Assembly: GCF_040954645.1 (NCBI RefSeq)
Contig: NC_092803.1
Coordinates: 12,153,230 to 12,217,229, forward strand
DNA length: 64,000 bases
Source of the DNA: Diabrotica undecimpunctata
Lineage: Eukaryota; Arthropoda; Insecta; Coleoptera; Chrysomelidae
Direction of reading: 5' to 3'
The notes beneath the pieces are model-generated. The model was not told the origin of the DNA. It saw only the letters and a list, made by a program, of their open reading frames with translations, and searched no databases. The translations under genes were made by a program, and so were the position numbers. Below are positions 43,723-54,984 of this stretch, one piece after another (the stretch's first letter is position 1; each line of letters begins with the position of its first letter).

Positions 43723-46334
43723 CACGTTCAGCTCCGTCTCTTTTTTTAAGGGAAACAGTGGGCCACTGAGATTTATTTGTGTAAACTAATTAATTTTTAA
43801 GGTACACTTTAAAAAGTTATTTATAATAAAAATGGGTACAAAAAAAATTAATTTGGTCACAAAAAAAAAACTCACCGCGTGAGTCGCGTTGGTGGCCACA
43901 GGGCAGAAAATGTGTCGGTTGAACTTAAAAAAAAATAATAATCTGATTGAGAAAAGATATAATTATGAACCTAGATAACTAACATAAGTAATTATTAAAT
44001 GGTAACAACATCAAGAAAACAAATTAATTATCTAATTTTCAATTTCTTTATGAAAACGTCTAAAACAATTTTCTAAACACAATCCCGGATGTTCAGGGCA
44101 CTCCGCACAATAAAACAATGAGTCCTTTCTTTCTTTTTTAGTTTGCCAGCAATATTTACACCGTCGTCGTTTTGTAATACCATTAGCTGATTTAGGGCAA
44201 TGGGATGGCAAATAAAACGTCAAATTTTTCTTGACTTGAGGAATTTTTGGGTTTGGTCCCAAAAGACTATCAATCACCGACAATCGAAAGTCATACAATG
44301 ACATTTTTGTATTAGAATTATTATAGAAATAGTATGCGTTGATTAGCATAATTTGAAAAATATGTATGCCTATTTTTTTGTACCACCTCACAGTTTTGTG
44401 TTCGCAACTATAATAATTTAACATCTGGTCGCCTAAGTCAATACCACCTTTATTTTTGTTATATTCAGCGACTAAACGGGGCTTTTCTTTATCAATTCCT
44501 TTTCTAGATATTGTTGGAACCATTTCATGACCAAATTCGGAAGAGATCATTAAAATATCTCGCTGATCTTTCCATTTACACACACATATCCCTTTATTAT
44601 TGTAAGCACTCACCAGTTCATTTTGTTTTAATTTTTGAGAAACAACTTCGTGTGGATTTTCCGCTCTTCCTGAACTCAATGTTCCTGTAAGATAAGTTTT
44701 AACCGAAAGTAGTTTTTTACACAATGGAACACTATTATAAAAATTATCCATATATAAGGAGTGACCAACATTTAGTTTCGAATCCATCAAATTTAGCACT
44801 ACTTTTTCCGTATGATTACGTCCTCCAACTACAGGGTCACTAACTCCACTATAAACTAATACGCGTTGAATCATCCCGGTACATTCTGCCAAAGTATACA
44901 GTTTGACACCATATTTGTGTCGTTTGCCTTGAGAAATTGACGAAAACTAAGTCTTCCTCTCCATAATATCATAGATTCATCCAGGGCTAATTTTCTTTAT
45001 GGATAATAAAGATTCTCCATTTTATTATTAAAAAAATCTAATAATGGAGATATCTTGGCAAGTCTGAACTGGTTATTGTCACTATTATTGTTAAAATGTA
45101 AGGCACGCAAAATTAACATAAAACGATTTCGGCTCATGTATTGTCCAAACACTGGAATACTAAATAAATGATTTTTCTTCCAATAATCATTCATACGATT
45201 AATTTTTATGGTTCCCATGTGAAACAACAAACCAAGAAAAATTTTAAATTCTTCTACAGTTATATCCTTCCAAGCTGCAATTCTACTTTTCTCAGATTTA
45301 CTTAGAGAAAGAATATCAACGGCATATAAATTGCTATTTTGAATAATCAGGTCATAGAATAATTCACATGCCAATAAATTGAAGTAATCAATAGGATTGC
45401 TGCCACCCACATTAATTTTCAATCCTGGTATTGCTGTAAATGGTAGCACTGTAGGATGTTGAACCTCTGAAGACCATTCAATAATATTTTGAGACTCATC
45501 ATCACCATCATCATCTTCAGATTCTTCTTGTAAATTAGGATCGTCTGTCCGATCATCTTGATCACAATATAAATCTTCATCACTTGCGTCACTAGCGTCA
45601 TGTGAATCTTCTAATATGTGTAATAATTCATCATCTGAGATTGGCTGAGAAGTTTCCCACCTACCTCGTTTAGAAGTCGAAGGTTGGCAATATTCATCAC
45701 TCATTTTAAAAATAATTTAAAATTGAAGTATTTAGCAAAACACGTGCAATGACTAACAGTAAAACCAAAAAACATTTAACACCGAAGGCGTAGAAAATAT
45801 TACTGAATGCATAGCAAAATAAACCGACGGGATTAGATTATGATAATACAACAAATTATTGCAAATGCAATATAATCTAAATGCATCTGGTGATTCTTTC
45901 AAAGCTTACCGATGCTTTTAATTTTATTACTTTACAACCTTTTATTACAACTAATTCTGTCGTTTTCGAGCACGTCTAGCATGAATATTTAAAAAGTAAG
46001 CAATGAAATTGAGGGTTTCATATTTTATCATCCAATTTATCAATGGGACAGAAGATATTTGTTATAATTTTTGAAAAATCCGCCTAGATAACATTCATAC
46101 ATTGTCATATACACAGAATAAAGTTTAACATCAGAATTCGAAAACCAAACACAAACTCTAGTATATGCCAGTTTTTCGAAGCGGCCAGCAGATATTTGTT
46201 GTAATTCGTGAAAAATCCGTTGAGATAACGTTCATATATTGTCATATAGTCAAAGACCGCGCGACTCGCGTTGGTGGCCTCCGAGGCTATATTCACTGAA
46301 CGCGACAGTCGCGTTTCGGACTTAAACGTGTGAT
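43723..46334 (-). mobile_element. piggyBac element 2
   Basis: The left end follows TTAA (43719-43722) with cacgttcagctccg. The right end cggacttaaacgtgtga resembles its complement, with the outer TTAA decayed. Near both ends ccgcg-ga-tcgcgttggtggcc occurs (about 43877 and 46257). A 75-base direct duplication (46040-46110 and 46180-46250, sharing agatatttgtt and tgaaaaatccg) lies between the gene and the right end. The single gene inside is a lightly damaged transposase. Confidence 0.7.
44032..45704 (-). pseudogene. piggyBac transposase, lightly damaged (element 2)
   Basis: ATG at 45704 starts an acidic N-terminus (SDDELLHILEDSHDASDASD). Then come EEFKIFLGLLFHMGT and RNRFMLILRALHFNN. A single stop at 44997 precedes LALDESMILWRGR, with the first catalytic Asp. 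A frameshift near 44933 leads to KRHKYGVKLYTLAECTG, LYMDNFYNS with the second Asp, LTGTLSSGRAENP, NKNKGGIDLGDQMLNYYSC with the third, and RWYKKIGIHIFQIMLINAYY. The Cys-rich tail RRRCKYCWQTKKERKD, FYCAEC, CLENCF ends at 44032. About 555 codons, near full length for the family. Only two lesions seen; all three Asp kept. Confidence 0.9.
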
Positions 46335-46639
46335 ATATGTTTGTTTCAACAAGGGCGTCCCTGTTTCACTCTCCCCCTAATTGGGCACAGAATTCGTACC
46401 GTTTAGAAATCTTGATTGTCTTTTATTATTTGTGTTTTTGCATTTTAAAAAATCTGCATTTTAAAAAATGGTTATGAATTATCAATACCCATAAAAAATC
46501 AGTATACTACGATGTTATATCTTTCGTATATTGTTTAGTCGTGATCTCTCACAGACGCTACCTACAAGAAAATAAAGGCTTTCGAAATGTGGCTTTGTTT
46601 TCAAATCATGGAGATATCTTTTACCAACCACGTTAATAA

Positions 46640-46912
46640 TCAGGAATACAAAAAAAAATGAGCTGTTAGACACAATATAATCAGTCAAAATCGAATACTT
46701 AGGTCATATTATGAGGAATGGCAAATTTTATGGTATGTTGCAACTAATTTGATAGAAAAAAATAGAAGGAAAACGAGAACCAGAAAGGCGAAGGATTTCC
46801 TGGCTGAAAAATCTACGTAGGTCGTTCCAACACAAAAACCACGATCTTTTCAGAGCAGCGGTGTGCAAAGTACAGATTGCCATGATCGTCGCCTACATCC
46901 AAAACAGATAGG
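46640..46912 (+). pseudogene. LINE C-terminal fragment
   Basis: The plus strand reads VKIEYLGHIMRNGKFYGMLQ, a stop, KIEGKREPERRRISWLKNLR and LFRAAVCKVQIAMIVAYIQN, the end of an endonuclease-RT LINE related to the one at the right edge of the window. No RT core. Confidence 0.75.
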
Positions 46913-46929
46913 CACCACGAGAAGATTTG

Positions 46930-47195
46930 TGAACGTCAAGACGTAATCTGAAGAATGACGACGCTAGAGTGAAACTGGACAGAACACTTAGTGAGGAAAC
47001 AAGATAGATAGTGGATATAATGAATGATGGAATGGAGGCCCAGAAACTATAAAAGAAGCTGAGAACGACCACCGAATAGATGAACCGACGACGTGAAACG
47101 AGTAGCAGGAAAACGGCTACAAGCGACCCAGTGTAGAGAACATCGAAATATGCCGAAGGGGCCTATGTCCAGCACTGGACGCGATTGACTGAATG
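46930..47195 (+). pseudogene. Second LINE C-terminal fragment
   Basis: The plus strand reads WTDDVKRVAGKRLQATQC and, after a frameshift, EGAYVQHWTRL, the tail of the LINE type also seen at 1034-1508 and 56210-56371. It directly follows a different LINE tail, so two LINE ends are stacked here. Confidence 0.65.
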
Positions 47196-47540
47196 TAGCA
47201 ACTGTTTTACACTTTGTATAAACTCTGAAGTTAAGTCGATTTTCATTTTATTATTGAAGTTAATTCGGTTATCATTTGCTTATAGTAAATTTACGCACTT
47301 TCTGTACTATCTATCCTATTTATACATATCATTTTCACTCATTGCTTCTATGTTTTGGCCATTTTGCGCATCGAATCATCCTGGCTGAACTTTTCCTCTC
47401 GCTATATGTAAAACACGGCACTTCTAATCTAATCATATTAGTATACACTTTAACCTTCTGTTTCTACAGTTCTTAGCATCTGATATAGTTGGTTTCGAGT
47501 GAAAGCCATAAATTTAAAACCATTCATATACAACAGATAA

Positions 47541-48430
47541 TTAAGCTTCGTCTCCTTCTCTCCGTACCATGTTGATTACTGAACGTTGGTTATCATATTG
47601 CCACATATGATAACATAGATATAGCCACATCTCAAATACTTCCAGTTTTCTGCACATATCTTCGTTCAAGGTCCACCATTCACCAACACCATAAAAAAGG
47701 ACTGAGAATACGTAGCATCGCAGCATGCTTACTTTTGTATCAAGAGAGAGGTTGTGACTCTTAAAGAAGGCCCCCATCCGATTGAAGGTGGATCTAGCTT
47801 TTCCGATGCGTGCTCTAATCTCCTGGTTGTTGGTCCATTCTTCATTTACTATGGTGCCGAGGTAGTTGTAGTGCGTCGTTCTTTCTACAGGGGATTGGTT
47901 GACGTAGAGTTGACCTTCTGTTATTCTTTTCTTGCTAATTATCATAAGCTTTGTCTTCTTAACGTTTATATTGAGTCCATATTATTGACTGTAATTCGTG
48001 ATTTTGTTCATAAGAACTTGTAGGTCTTCTAAGTTGTCCACAAATACTATGGTCTCATCTACATATCTGATGTTGTTTAGCCAGCAACCATTTAGTAGAA
48101 TACCTTTTTCAGTTTCGTGCAAAGCTTCGATAAATATTCTTTCAGAGTACAAATTGAAGATTAGAGGAGATAAAATACAGCCTTGCCTCACTCCACGCAT
48201 GATTTTCACATAGTCGGTGTGTTCACCTTCAACTCTGAGATTTGCTGTCTGATTCCAGTAGAGACTTCTAATTATTTTCAGATCTTGGTTGTTAATTCCT
48301 GTTTATTTTAGTATTTGCATCATCTTGGCGTGCTGTACTCGATCAAACGCTTTCTCGTAATCAACCAGACATGCGTATACGTCGCAGTTGACGTCTCTGC
48401 ATCTCTGGAATAAGACTTGTCATATTGGCT
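47541..48430 (-). pseudogene. LINE RT with altered YADD
   Basis: The minus strand reads CLVDYEKAFDRVQHAKM, SLYWNQTANLRVEGEHTDYV, GVRQGCILSPLIFNLYSERI and NIRYVDETIVFVDNLED, then ISKKRITEGQLYVNQSP, THYNYLGTIVNEEW and FSVLFYGVGEWWTLNEDM. It leaves the family at VFEMWLY (about 47620). The catalytic box is YVDE instead of YADD. Three frame breaks lie at about 48360, 48215 and 47970. Confidence 0.85.
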
Positions 48431-48439
48431 ATGACAATT

Positions 48440-48590
48440 TTATTCTATGTAGAGGGACGATGAGGACTTATTTAAACCATTCAGGTTACGATGCCATGCT
48501 GTTGTTCTTCGACCTAGACCCATTTTTCCACATATTTTGCCCTGAATAATAAGATGGAGGATTCCATATTGTTTTGGCTATCGCATGAGA
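48440..48590 (-). pseudogene. LINE C-terminal scrap
   Basis: The minus strand reads LIIQGKICGKMGLGRRTTAW and HRNLNGLNK, matching the LQGKIEGRRGAGRKQLSW segment near LINE C-termini. Fewer than 45 codons. Confidence 0.6.
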
Positions 48591-48834
48591 TGGACAAAAA
48601 ACTTAAATTTTCGTATTTTTGAGATTTTTACTACTTTGGGTTGTTTTTTTTTTTAAAGTGAGATACCGTTTCATTTGTGATTCTATCAACCGAGCTAATA
48701 CTTAGCAGCCTTTGATACACCCCGATTTTGCACGATTGAAGTATACTTAATAGCAATTTAGTGAGAGTCCACTTTCAACTTTCTACAATAATGTAGAGTA
48801 GATGTAGCATTTGATGAGTCTTATTTTCAGGTTA

Positions 48835-49085
48835 TTATTATTATTTCGTCTCCATAATATTTTTTCATTCAGAAGAACACTGTTCTAGTTTTTTCAATGT
48901 GGATTCTTATCTCTATGCTCATATCCCAATTGTTATTTACATTTAAACCGAGATAAGTGATGTTCTCAGTTTTTTCTAATTAAGTACTATATGCTGCAAT
49001 TATTAGGTTGTCTACCGGTGTTTTGCTGACTACTATATATTTAGTTTTTAAAGTATTAAGTTTTAAGTTGCATTGTCTAATTTTT
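48835..49085 (-). pseudogene. LINE fragment downstream of the RT core
   Basis: The minus strand reads LKTKYIVVSKTPVDNLI, LEKTENITYLGLNVNNNWDM and SIEIRIHIEKTRT, the region after the RT catalytic box. Two stops are seen. It adjoins a GIY-YIG fragment upstream. Confidence 0.65.
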
Positions 49086-49089
49086 TATT

Positions 49090-49330
49090 AATTACATGTC
49101 ATTTCTAAGGAAAGCCTTTTCTCCAATTTGTTTTCTTTTGTTAGAATTTTGACTTCATTGAAGTTCATTGTGTGATTTAATTGAGTGACATGTTTTGTCA
49201 GAGAGTACCTCTCAGCACAGTATCTAATATCATTTTATGAGAGAGGATTTGATCTTTCAGGTATCTCGAAGATTGACCAATATATTTTTTGTTACAATCA
49301 TTACATGGGATACTATACACATGCCAGACT
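49090..49330 (-). pseudogene. GIY-YIG endonuclease fragment, PLE-type
   Basis: The minus strand reads HVYSIPCNDCNKKYIGQSSR and LKDQILSHK, then in another frame LTKHVTQLNHTMNFNEVKIL and KENKLEKRLSLE. This is the GIY-YIG core with its His-rich C-terminal half as in PLE endonucleases, but of a different type from PLE 1 (CNDCNKKYIG against CECDQFYLG). Confidence 0.7.
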
Positions 49331-49726
49331 GGAGCTCTTTAGGAGTCCTGTCCTTAAATTTAGAGAAAATGAGCGCAGTCTATTAGGTTCAATTAGGAGA
49401 TTAAGAAGTTCAATTAGAAAATATATTATTGGCAATTTATTAAGTTTGCAGGTTGAATGGACTCTAATTACTAAAATATTACTCGATATGTTTCACAATG
49501 TTTTAATTATACACGGTGAAACTAAAAAAGGTTAAGAAGTTAAGAATAATGTGAGATTATAAATTAAGGGATTATTTGTGATTGAACAATATTATTTTCA
49601 GCATATAGGTATTTTAAGGTGAATTGTCTTTCACTCTGTCATTATATTCTTTAAAAATGTCTCTATATTTTTATGTTTTATTATATTGTTTCTGAATGCT
49701 TATCTTATTGTTAAACACAATATTAA

Positions 49727-52091
49727 CCCTTAACTGGAGAGGCCCTATTTTAATACACACAGAGAGACATGCCGTCTGACAGACTACCTTGTAGAAGAGG
49801 GGATAATTTTTTTTAATATCTATTTAATAGTACTCTAAAAGCTGTTTGTATTTGCAATTGAACACAGTAAAGAAACTCAAAATATGGTCAGAGAATAAAA
49901 AAATAACTACGACTTTCTAACAGCTAATCATTTACAGTTCGTGACAGTCACATTTTTTACTTTTCATTACAGTGAAAAAATAAATATACATCAAGTAAGT
50001 TTTTTTATATGACAGGCACTAACACATACTGGATTACGTAAAAATTAACTCGCGAAATTATTTTGATGTTGAAAAAAATGTTCAACACCTGTAAAAGTTA
50101 CATACAATTGGTACAAATTGGTTTCGTATACTGAAGACACACAGGTTTTCTACATCGGCCACAAAGGTATTTTGTCATACGGTTCTTCTTCCGAGGGCAC
50201 AAATAACATATTTTTCGCTTCTCTAGTACTAATGGCTCGTTATCATCTACTTGGTTATTCTCAGGAATTCCAAGAATACTCGCTATATTAGCACGAATTA
50301 CCCGCGCTACATGAAAATTATCCATTCTTCGCTTCATATTGTCTTCTACTAATTGTTTTACTAATATTTTAGCAAAAACAGATTTTTCTTGAATTTTAAA
50401 ATTGTTTTTGTAACTTTGGTGCAGTATGTATGCATTTACAATAGTAATATCTATTATACGAAATAAAAACAGCAAGAGTCCATCTGCGAGTTCTTCGACT
50501 ACACGAACTTTTAGCACACTTTTCGTCCATGCAGTCTACACCTCCTTTGTTGACATTATAATATAAAATTATTTCTGGTTTTTCTATTGAAGAATCATTA
50601 CAAGCTCTACCATGCATTGATGATATTAAAATTGTAGCTTTGTTTTTTCTGATCACCTAAGATACCATTGTACACTCTTCTCTAAATCCATAAACACTAG
50701 AACCAGGTTCTCTGGTTTTATTGGCCAAAAATGACGAAGATATTTCACGTGTGTTCTTTTTCAAAGTTTCTACATACGTAAGATTATTTTTCTGCAAAAC
50801 ATCTATTAGCTCTAATGAAGAAAACCAGTTGTCCGCAGTTATGTTTCTGTTGCTGCTAATTAAAGGTTTAGCTAACCGCAAGACTGCTTGTGTTGGTTTT
50901 GAGTTTTTTTTTCGTCGGGTAAAAGACTTCTGCTGTCCGAGTCTTTGCCACAGTATTATATACCCGTTATAGAAATAACTGATTCTTGCATCAGCATATC
51001 ATAATAAGAGCCATTATTTTGATGCTATACTTACATGGCTTATTAGGCATATACATTTTAAAACGGCACCTTCCCCTAAAACTGACAAGCATTTCATCAA
51101 CAGTTGCCGATTGACCTAGACCATATGCGTTTTGACATTTTTTAATAAAAGAATTGAATATATAAGAAACTGCTGCTACTGGATCATGTTTTTTTCTTTC
51201 TTTTCGATCATCTGGATTATAAAAAGGAAGAGCTGATAAAATGACTGCAAAACGCTTTTGATTCATGACAGTTCTAAAAATTTCCCTGCAGGTCCATCTG
51301 TTGCAAAAAGCGTTTTTATATTCTTATAGTTCGATTTGAATACCGCAGAATATACGAGGAGTCCTATGAAAGCTTTCATCTCCGTTATGTCAATATTCTT
51401 TAGGTCATGTTTATTTGAATCATTATACTGTATTTGCATTAAATTCAATTTATCATTGGTCCACTGAATAACACATAATAACATATTTTCGTCAAACAAT
51501 AACTGCCATACCTTTAGAGGATCAGCTTCGTCTCCAAGACTTCGTGCTTTTGTTTTTAGGACGGGAATTTTTGTTACCAAATTATGTTTCCTTGTACGAG
51601 ATACTGGTCTAACTTCAGATGTACACCACCTGAATCGGTTTTTTCCGTAGAAATATGTTTTATTATCAGTCTCAACTATATTTTCTTCCGAAATATTTTC
51701 TTCATCACTTTTCGTAAAAATGTCTGAATCCGTCTGGCTATCAGATTCCAAATAAACATCATCTCATCTTGTACTTGATCAACATCACTAGCGTTACTAT
51801 CTAATTCGTCAAACCACTTCAGAGCAGTATCTTCTAAATCAGCATCGGTAAAACGGATTTTTTTTGATGGACCGGCCATGATTGTAACAAATACGCGACG
51901 TTTTCAATGAAACAAAATGTAACCTGAACCGAGGGGTGCCGTTTAACAGACTAACTAAAACTGATTTTCGGTTATAACTTTTCCAAATATGCGTATTCCT
52001 TTACCTAAGTCGGGTCACTAATAGTCAACGAATAATATAAAGAATATTCTTTATGCTGTAGTCTGTCAGACGGCACGTCTCCAGTTAAGGG
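49727..52091 (-). mobile_element. piggyBac element 3 with full ends
   Basis: TTAA at 49723-49726 and 52092-52095 flanks inverted termini cccttaactggaga. Inside each end lies a second, subterminal inverted repeat, gccgtctgacagactac. Length is 2365 bases, normal for an autonomous piggyBac. The transposase occupies 50098-51879. Confidence 0.95.
50098..51879 (-). pseudogene. piggyBac transposase (element 3)
   Basis: ATG at 51879 (AGPSKKIRFTDADLED) is followed by an acidic stretch, RFRWCTSEVRPVSRTRKHNL, EMKAFIGLLVYSAVFKSN, IFRTVMNQKRFAVILSALPF, TVDEMLVSFRGRCRFKMYMP with the first Asp, ITADNWFSSLELID with the second and YYNVNKGGVDCMDEKC with the third. Then SRRTRRWTLAVF, NAYILHQSYKNNF and the Cys-rich tail ICYLCPRKKNRMTKYLCGRC. 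Frame breaks occur near 51740, 51285, 51000, 50660 and 50520. The catalytic Asp residues and zinc-binding Cys are all kept. Confidence 0.92.
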
Positions 52092-52099
52092 TTAATAAT

Positions 52100-52720
52100 T
52101 AATATTATTATTAATATTATATAACAAAATGTTTGATATTAAAAAAAGGTATCATGAAAAAACCCTAGTTTTAACGTAGGCGATGTTATTTAACTTTATG
52201 AAATAATTGTTCATCTAAAACCACGTACACTGACACTGATATGTTGATTAAATTGTTGATGAAAAATTTTTATTCTACTCCCACGATACGTCAGTGCGCT
52301 CTATGGAATTGAAAATCGAATAGTAATATGGAGAATCATAAGAGCTACGGGGATGGAAAATTTGATGATCGATTTTGGTTATTCTGCTAGGATTATAATT
52401 ATTTTTTCCACATCGAATGTAGAGGTGCAGGTATAGGTGGGTGTATAACAACATATTTCGAATGAGCGCGGGTGTATTTTCATTACAGTACGGTGAATGG
52501 ATGAATTTTTTATTAAAATGCAAGATATCTAGATTTTTACAAAAACAAACAGTTTTATGAAAACGCACAAAAAACAAACTAGAAAGGAGAAGATGGAGAC
52601 GCCGAAGAAAAAATATTGAAGCAGATATAAAAGATTTGTTTACTTGTTTTCTATAAACAAATTCTCTTATGCAGTACAAAAATGGTTATAACAAGTAAAT
52701 AATAGTAAACTTTAAACTTT
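52100..52720. other. No gene recognised
   Basis: A 134-codon minus frame (52679-52275) has no known family and is rich in Tyr, His and Phe, as expected of a chance frame in AT-rich DNA. Confidence 0.35.
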
Positions 52721-52724
52721 TAAT

Positions 52725-52970
52725 TTAAAAATTCATCATTAGCATCATCATTCTGGTTTTACTACCCTGTGTGGATTCTAGCCTCCTTAAGAATTTCTCT
52801 AAAGTCGTCCCTATCCATCGCCTTCCTCTTCCAAGCACGTATTCCTATATTTCTTCATCGATGTTAATAAGGAACCTTGTTCTGGGTCTTCCTCTTCTTC
52901 TTTTACCAATGGGTCTATCAAGGAGCGTTTTTCTATCCACCTCAGACGTCCTATTTTAATATGTTTTACG
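52725..52970 (-). pseudogene. LINE C-terminal fragment
   Basis: With frame changes the minus strand reads GKRRRGRPRTRFLINIDEE, YVLGRGRRW and ILRRLESTQGSKTRMMM, a LINE C-terminus with an (ATG)-rich tail. About 80 codons. Confidence 0.6.
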
Positions 52971-53250
52971 ATATCTGGTTCCTGGTATATTATATAAAGT
53001 TAAACGTTCATCATAGTAATCATGTTCAAGACATTCATTTACATTTTTTTTAAAATTAATCAGATTTATTACATAATTAAACAAAACGCTACAAAAGATT
53101 TATTAAAAGTAGTGTAGACCATTATTACTTCATTTTCTCACCTTGTAAAAACCATTTAATAACAGCCAAGAAAATTTTCAAAATGAAAATCGTAACTAGA
53201 AATGGGAATATTTGATGTGCTCCTTCAAGTCGTCTTTGATGTGCATGAAT

Positions 53251-54200
53251 AAAAAACGGCTGTGGCAGTCCAGTGGGACTGCCGGTAGAAGTTACACTTC
53301 TATACACGCATTCGCCGTTACAAATTTATTTGGGAGTCAATCTGCACAATCATTACATATGTAATGCTATAGGTAAGACATAGCAGAAAGAGAAACATAA
53401 TTAATAACAACTTACTATCAATTAATAAACACCATTTGACCTGTAATAGGAGTATAGTAAATGAAGGATTGAATCAATATTTTGATGAAAATGTATATTT
53501 TTATTTTCATATATGTATGAATAGAGTTGAATGCAAAAATCTTTTTTTACATACTTTGCAGTAAAATTCATTATTTATTTTGTTATTAATATAAAAATAC
53601 AATACAATACACTGCAACATAATTCAATATAATAATACAATACAAATTAAAATGCAATATTCATAAGTATTTAAAAATGACAATAATATACATAAAAAAT
53701 ACACCAGAATACAGTGCAACATAATTCAATATAACAATACAATACAAATTAAAATGCAAATAAGTATTTAAAAATGACAATATTTCACAATAATGACAAT
53801 TTTCTATTTACGCATGTGTTTAATTTACGATGTAATAATATTAATAAAAAAGTTCTCCCCGACTGGAAATCGAACTCCGGTCTCCCGCGTGACAGGCTGG
53901 GATACTGACTACTATACTACCGAGGACATGACAGAAACGTATTTCAATACAAAAGACTAATATAATTATGAACATTTAATAAATAATACAAAACATATCA
54001 CATAAATAATAATATTAATAAATATTTTATTATGTATATATATATAATATTATATGTATATATATAATATTAAAAATATATACAAAAGGATCATTTTTAT
54101 ATTCGAGAGAATAAGAGAGAGAAAATATATCTTCTGTCTCTCTCTTACTCATTATCTTACATATGTAATGATTTCACAGATTCACTCCCATACAAACTTC
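53251..54200 (-). mobile_element. tRNA-Asp-associated TIR element, copy C
   Basis: The left end aaaaaacggctgtggcagtc includes the palindrome ggcagtccagtgggactgcc, then gaagttacacttctatac, gcattcgccgtt, tgggagtcaatctg and TTACATATGTAA. The right end has cttacatatgtaatg, gattcactcccatacaa and cttcaaaaaact, with the terminal 18-mer lost by a small deletion. It carries the most complete tRNA-Asp-like sequence, and the tandem units seen in copy B are present (53600-53770). Orientation is opposite to copy B. Confidence 0.8.
53855..53926 (-). tRNA. tRNA-Asp(GTC)-like gene or pseudogene
   Basis: Length is 72 nt, right for tRNA-Asp. The acceptor TCCTCGG pairs with TCGGGGA (two wobbles), the D arm reads GTATAGTAGTCAGTAT, and the anticodon loop CTGTCAC carries GTC. 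The anticodon stem CCAGC/GCGGG has one A-G mismatch. The T arm CGGAG/TCCAG has two mismatches although the loop TTCGATT is good. The last base is followed by aac and a run of six T, a polymerase III terminator. The mismatches suggest a pseudogene carried by copy C. No intron. Confidence 0.75.
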
Positions 54201-54339
54201 AAAAAACTCAAAGGTTCATTTCTACGGAGCCGTTTGATCTGTTTCTTAACCAACCCCCTCCAGTACTTCTGCGGTATCGTTGGTGTTCGAAAGCCCGATT
54301 CTTTTTAAATTGCATTTTTAATGTCCGCTCCATATAATA

Positions 54340-54980
54340 ATATTAAAAATCACCTATATAAAAATAGCATTTACAATGTGTTTTATAAATACAATTCTTT
54401 GTTCTTTTTTGTTCATTGTAAGGTTTAGGTTTAAATAAAATAGATCTCAATGTGTTTGTTGTTTTAAATGTTGTTGAAATGTTGAATTTATTTTCTATTA
54501 TTTTAAGTTTTTCCGATAATTCTTTTATGCATGGTAAATTGGTTATTTTCCTCGTATTATTCCTTATGTTGTAAATGTTGTAGACACCCGTTCCTTAGTT
54601 GTTGTGTTCTATTCTACCTATTCTTAAAAATTCCTTATTTAAAAACGACAAAGGATAACTATTTTTTAATAAAACAGATATTAACAAATGTTTCTCCTCT
54701 AAGAACGAATTTTCGTTAAAACAAGTAATTTTGGCTCTATCATATGTATAAAGATTTAATGATTCCCTTTTTAATATTGATGTTTTTGATGTTAATGTAT
54801 TGATGTTTTTATGATTTTATTTTTAATTTAGATTTAAAGACTAAACTGGATTTAGTCTCGTTCTTAGAGGTGAAATCATTCAGGAAAGGTAGTGTGTTAT
54901 TATATTCCTTTTCCATGGTAAATATTATTGGCTCTTCTTTATCGTTTATATCATTCAGGAATGTGCCCACTAACTCTGTG
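54340..54980 (-). pseudogene. PLE 4, linker and RT tail
   Basis: The nucleotide sequence is collinear with PLE 1 at about 8440-9000 (for example gtgtttgttgtttta, atgttgttgaaatgttgaat, aagaacgaattttcgtta, gtgttattatatt). Many indels and stops are present. The YVDD region is just outside; only the stretch after it remains. Confidence 0.8.
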
Positions 54981-54984
54981 GCTC

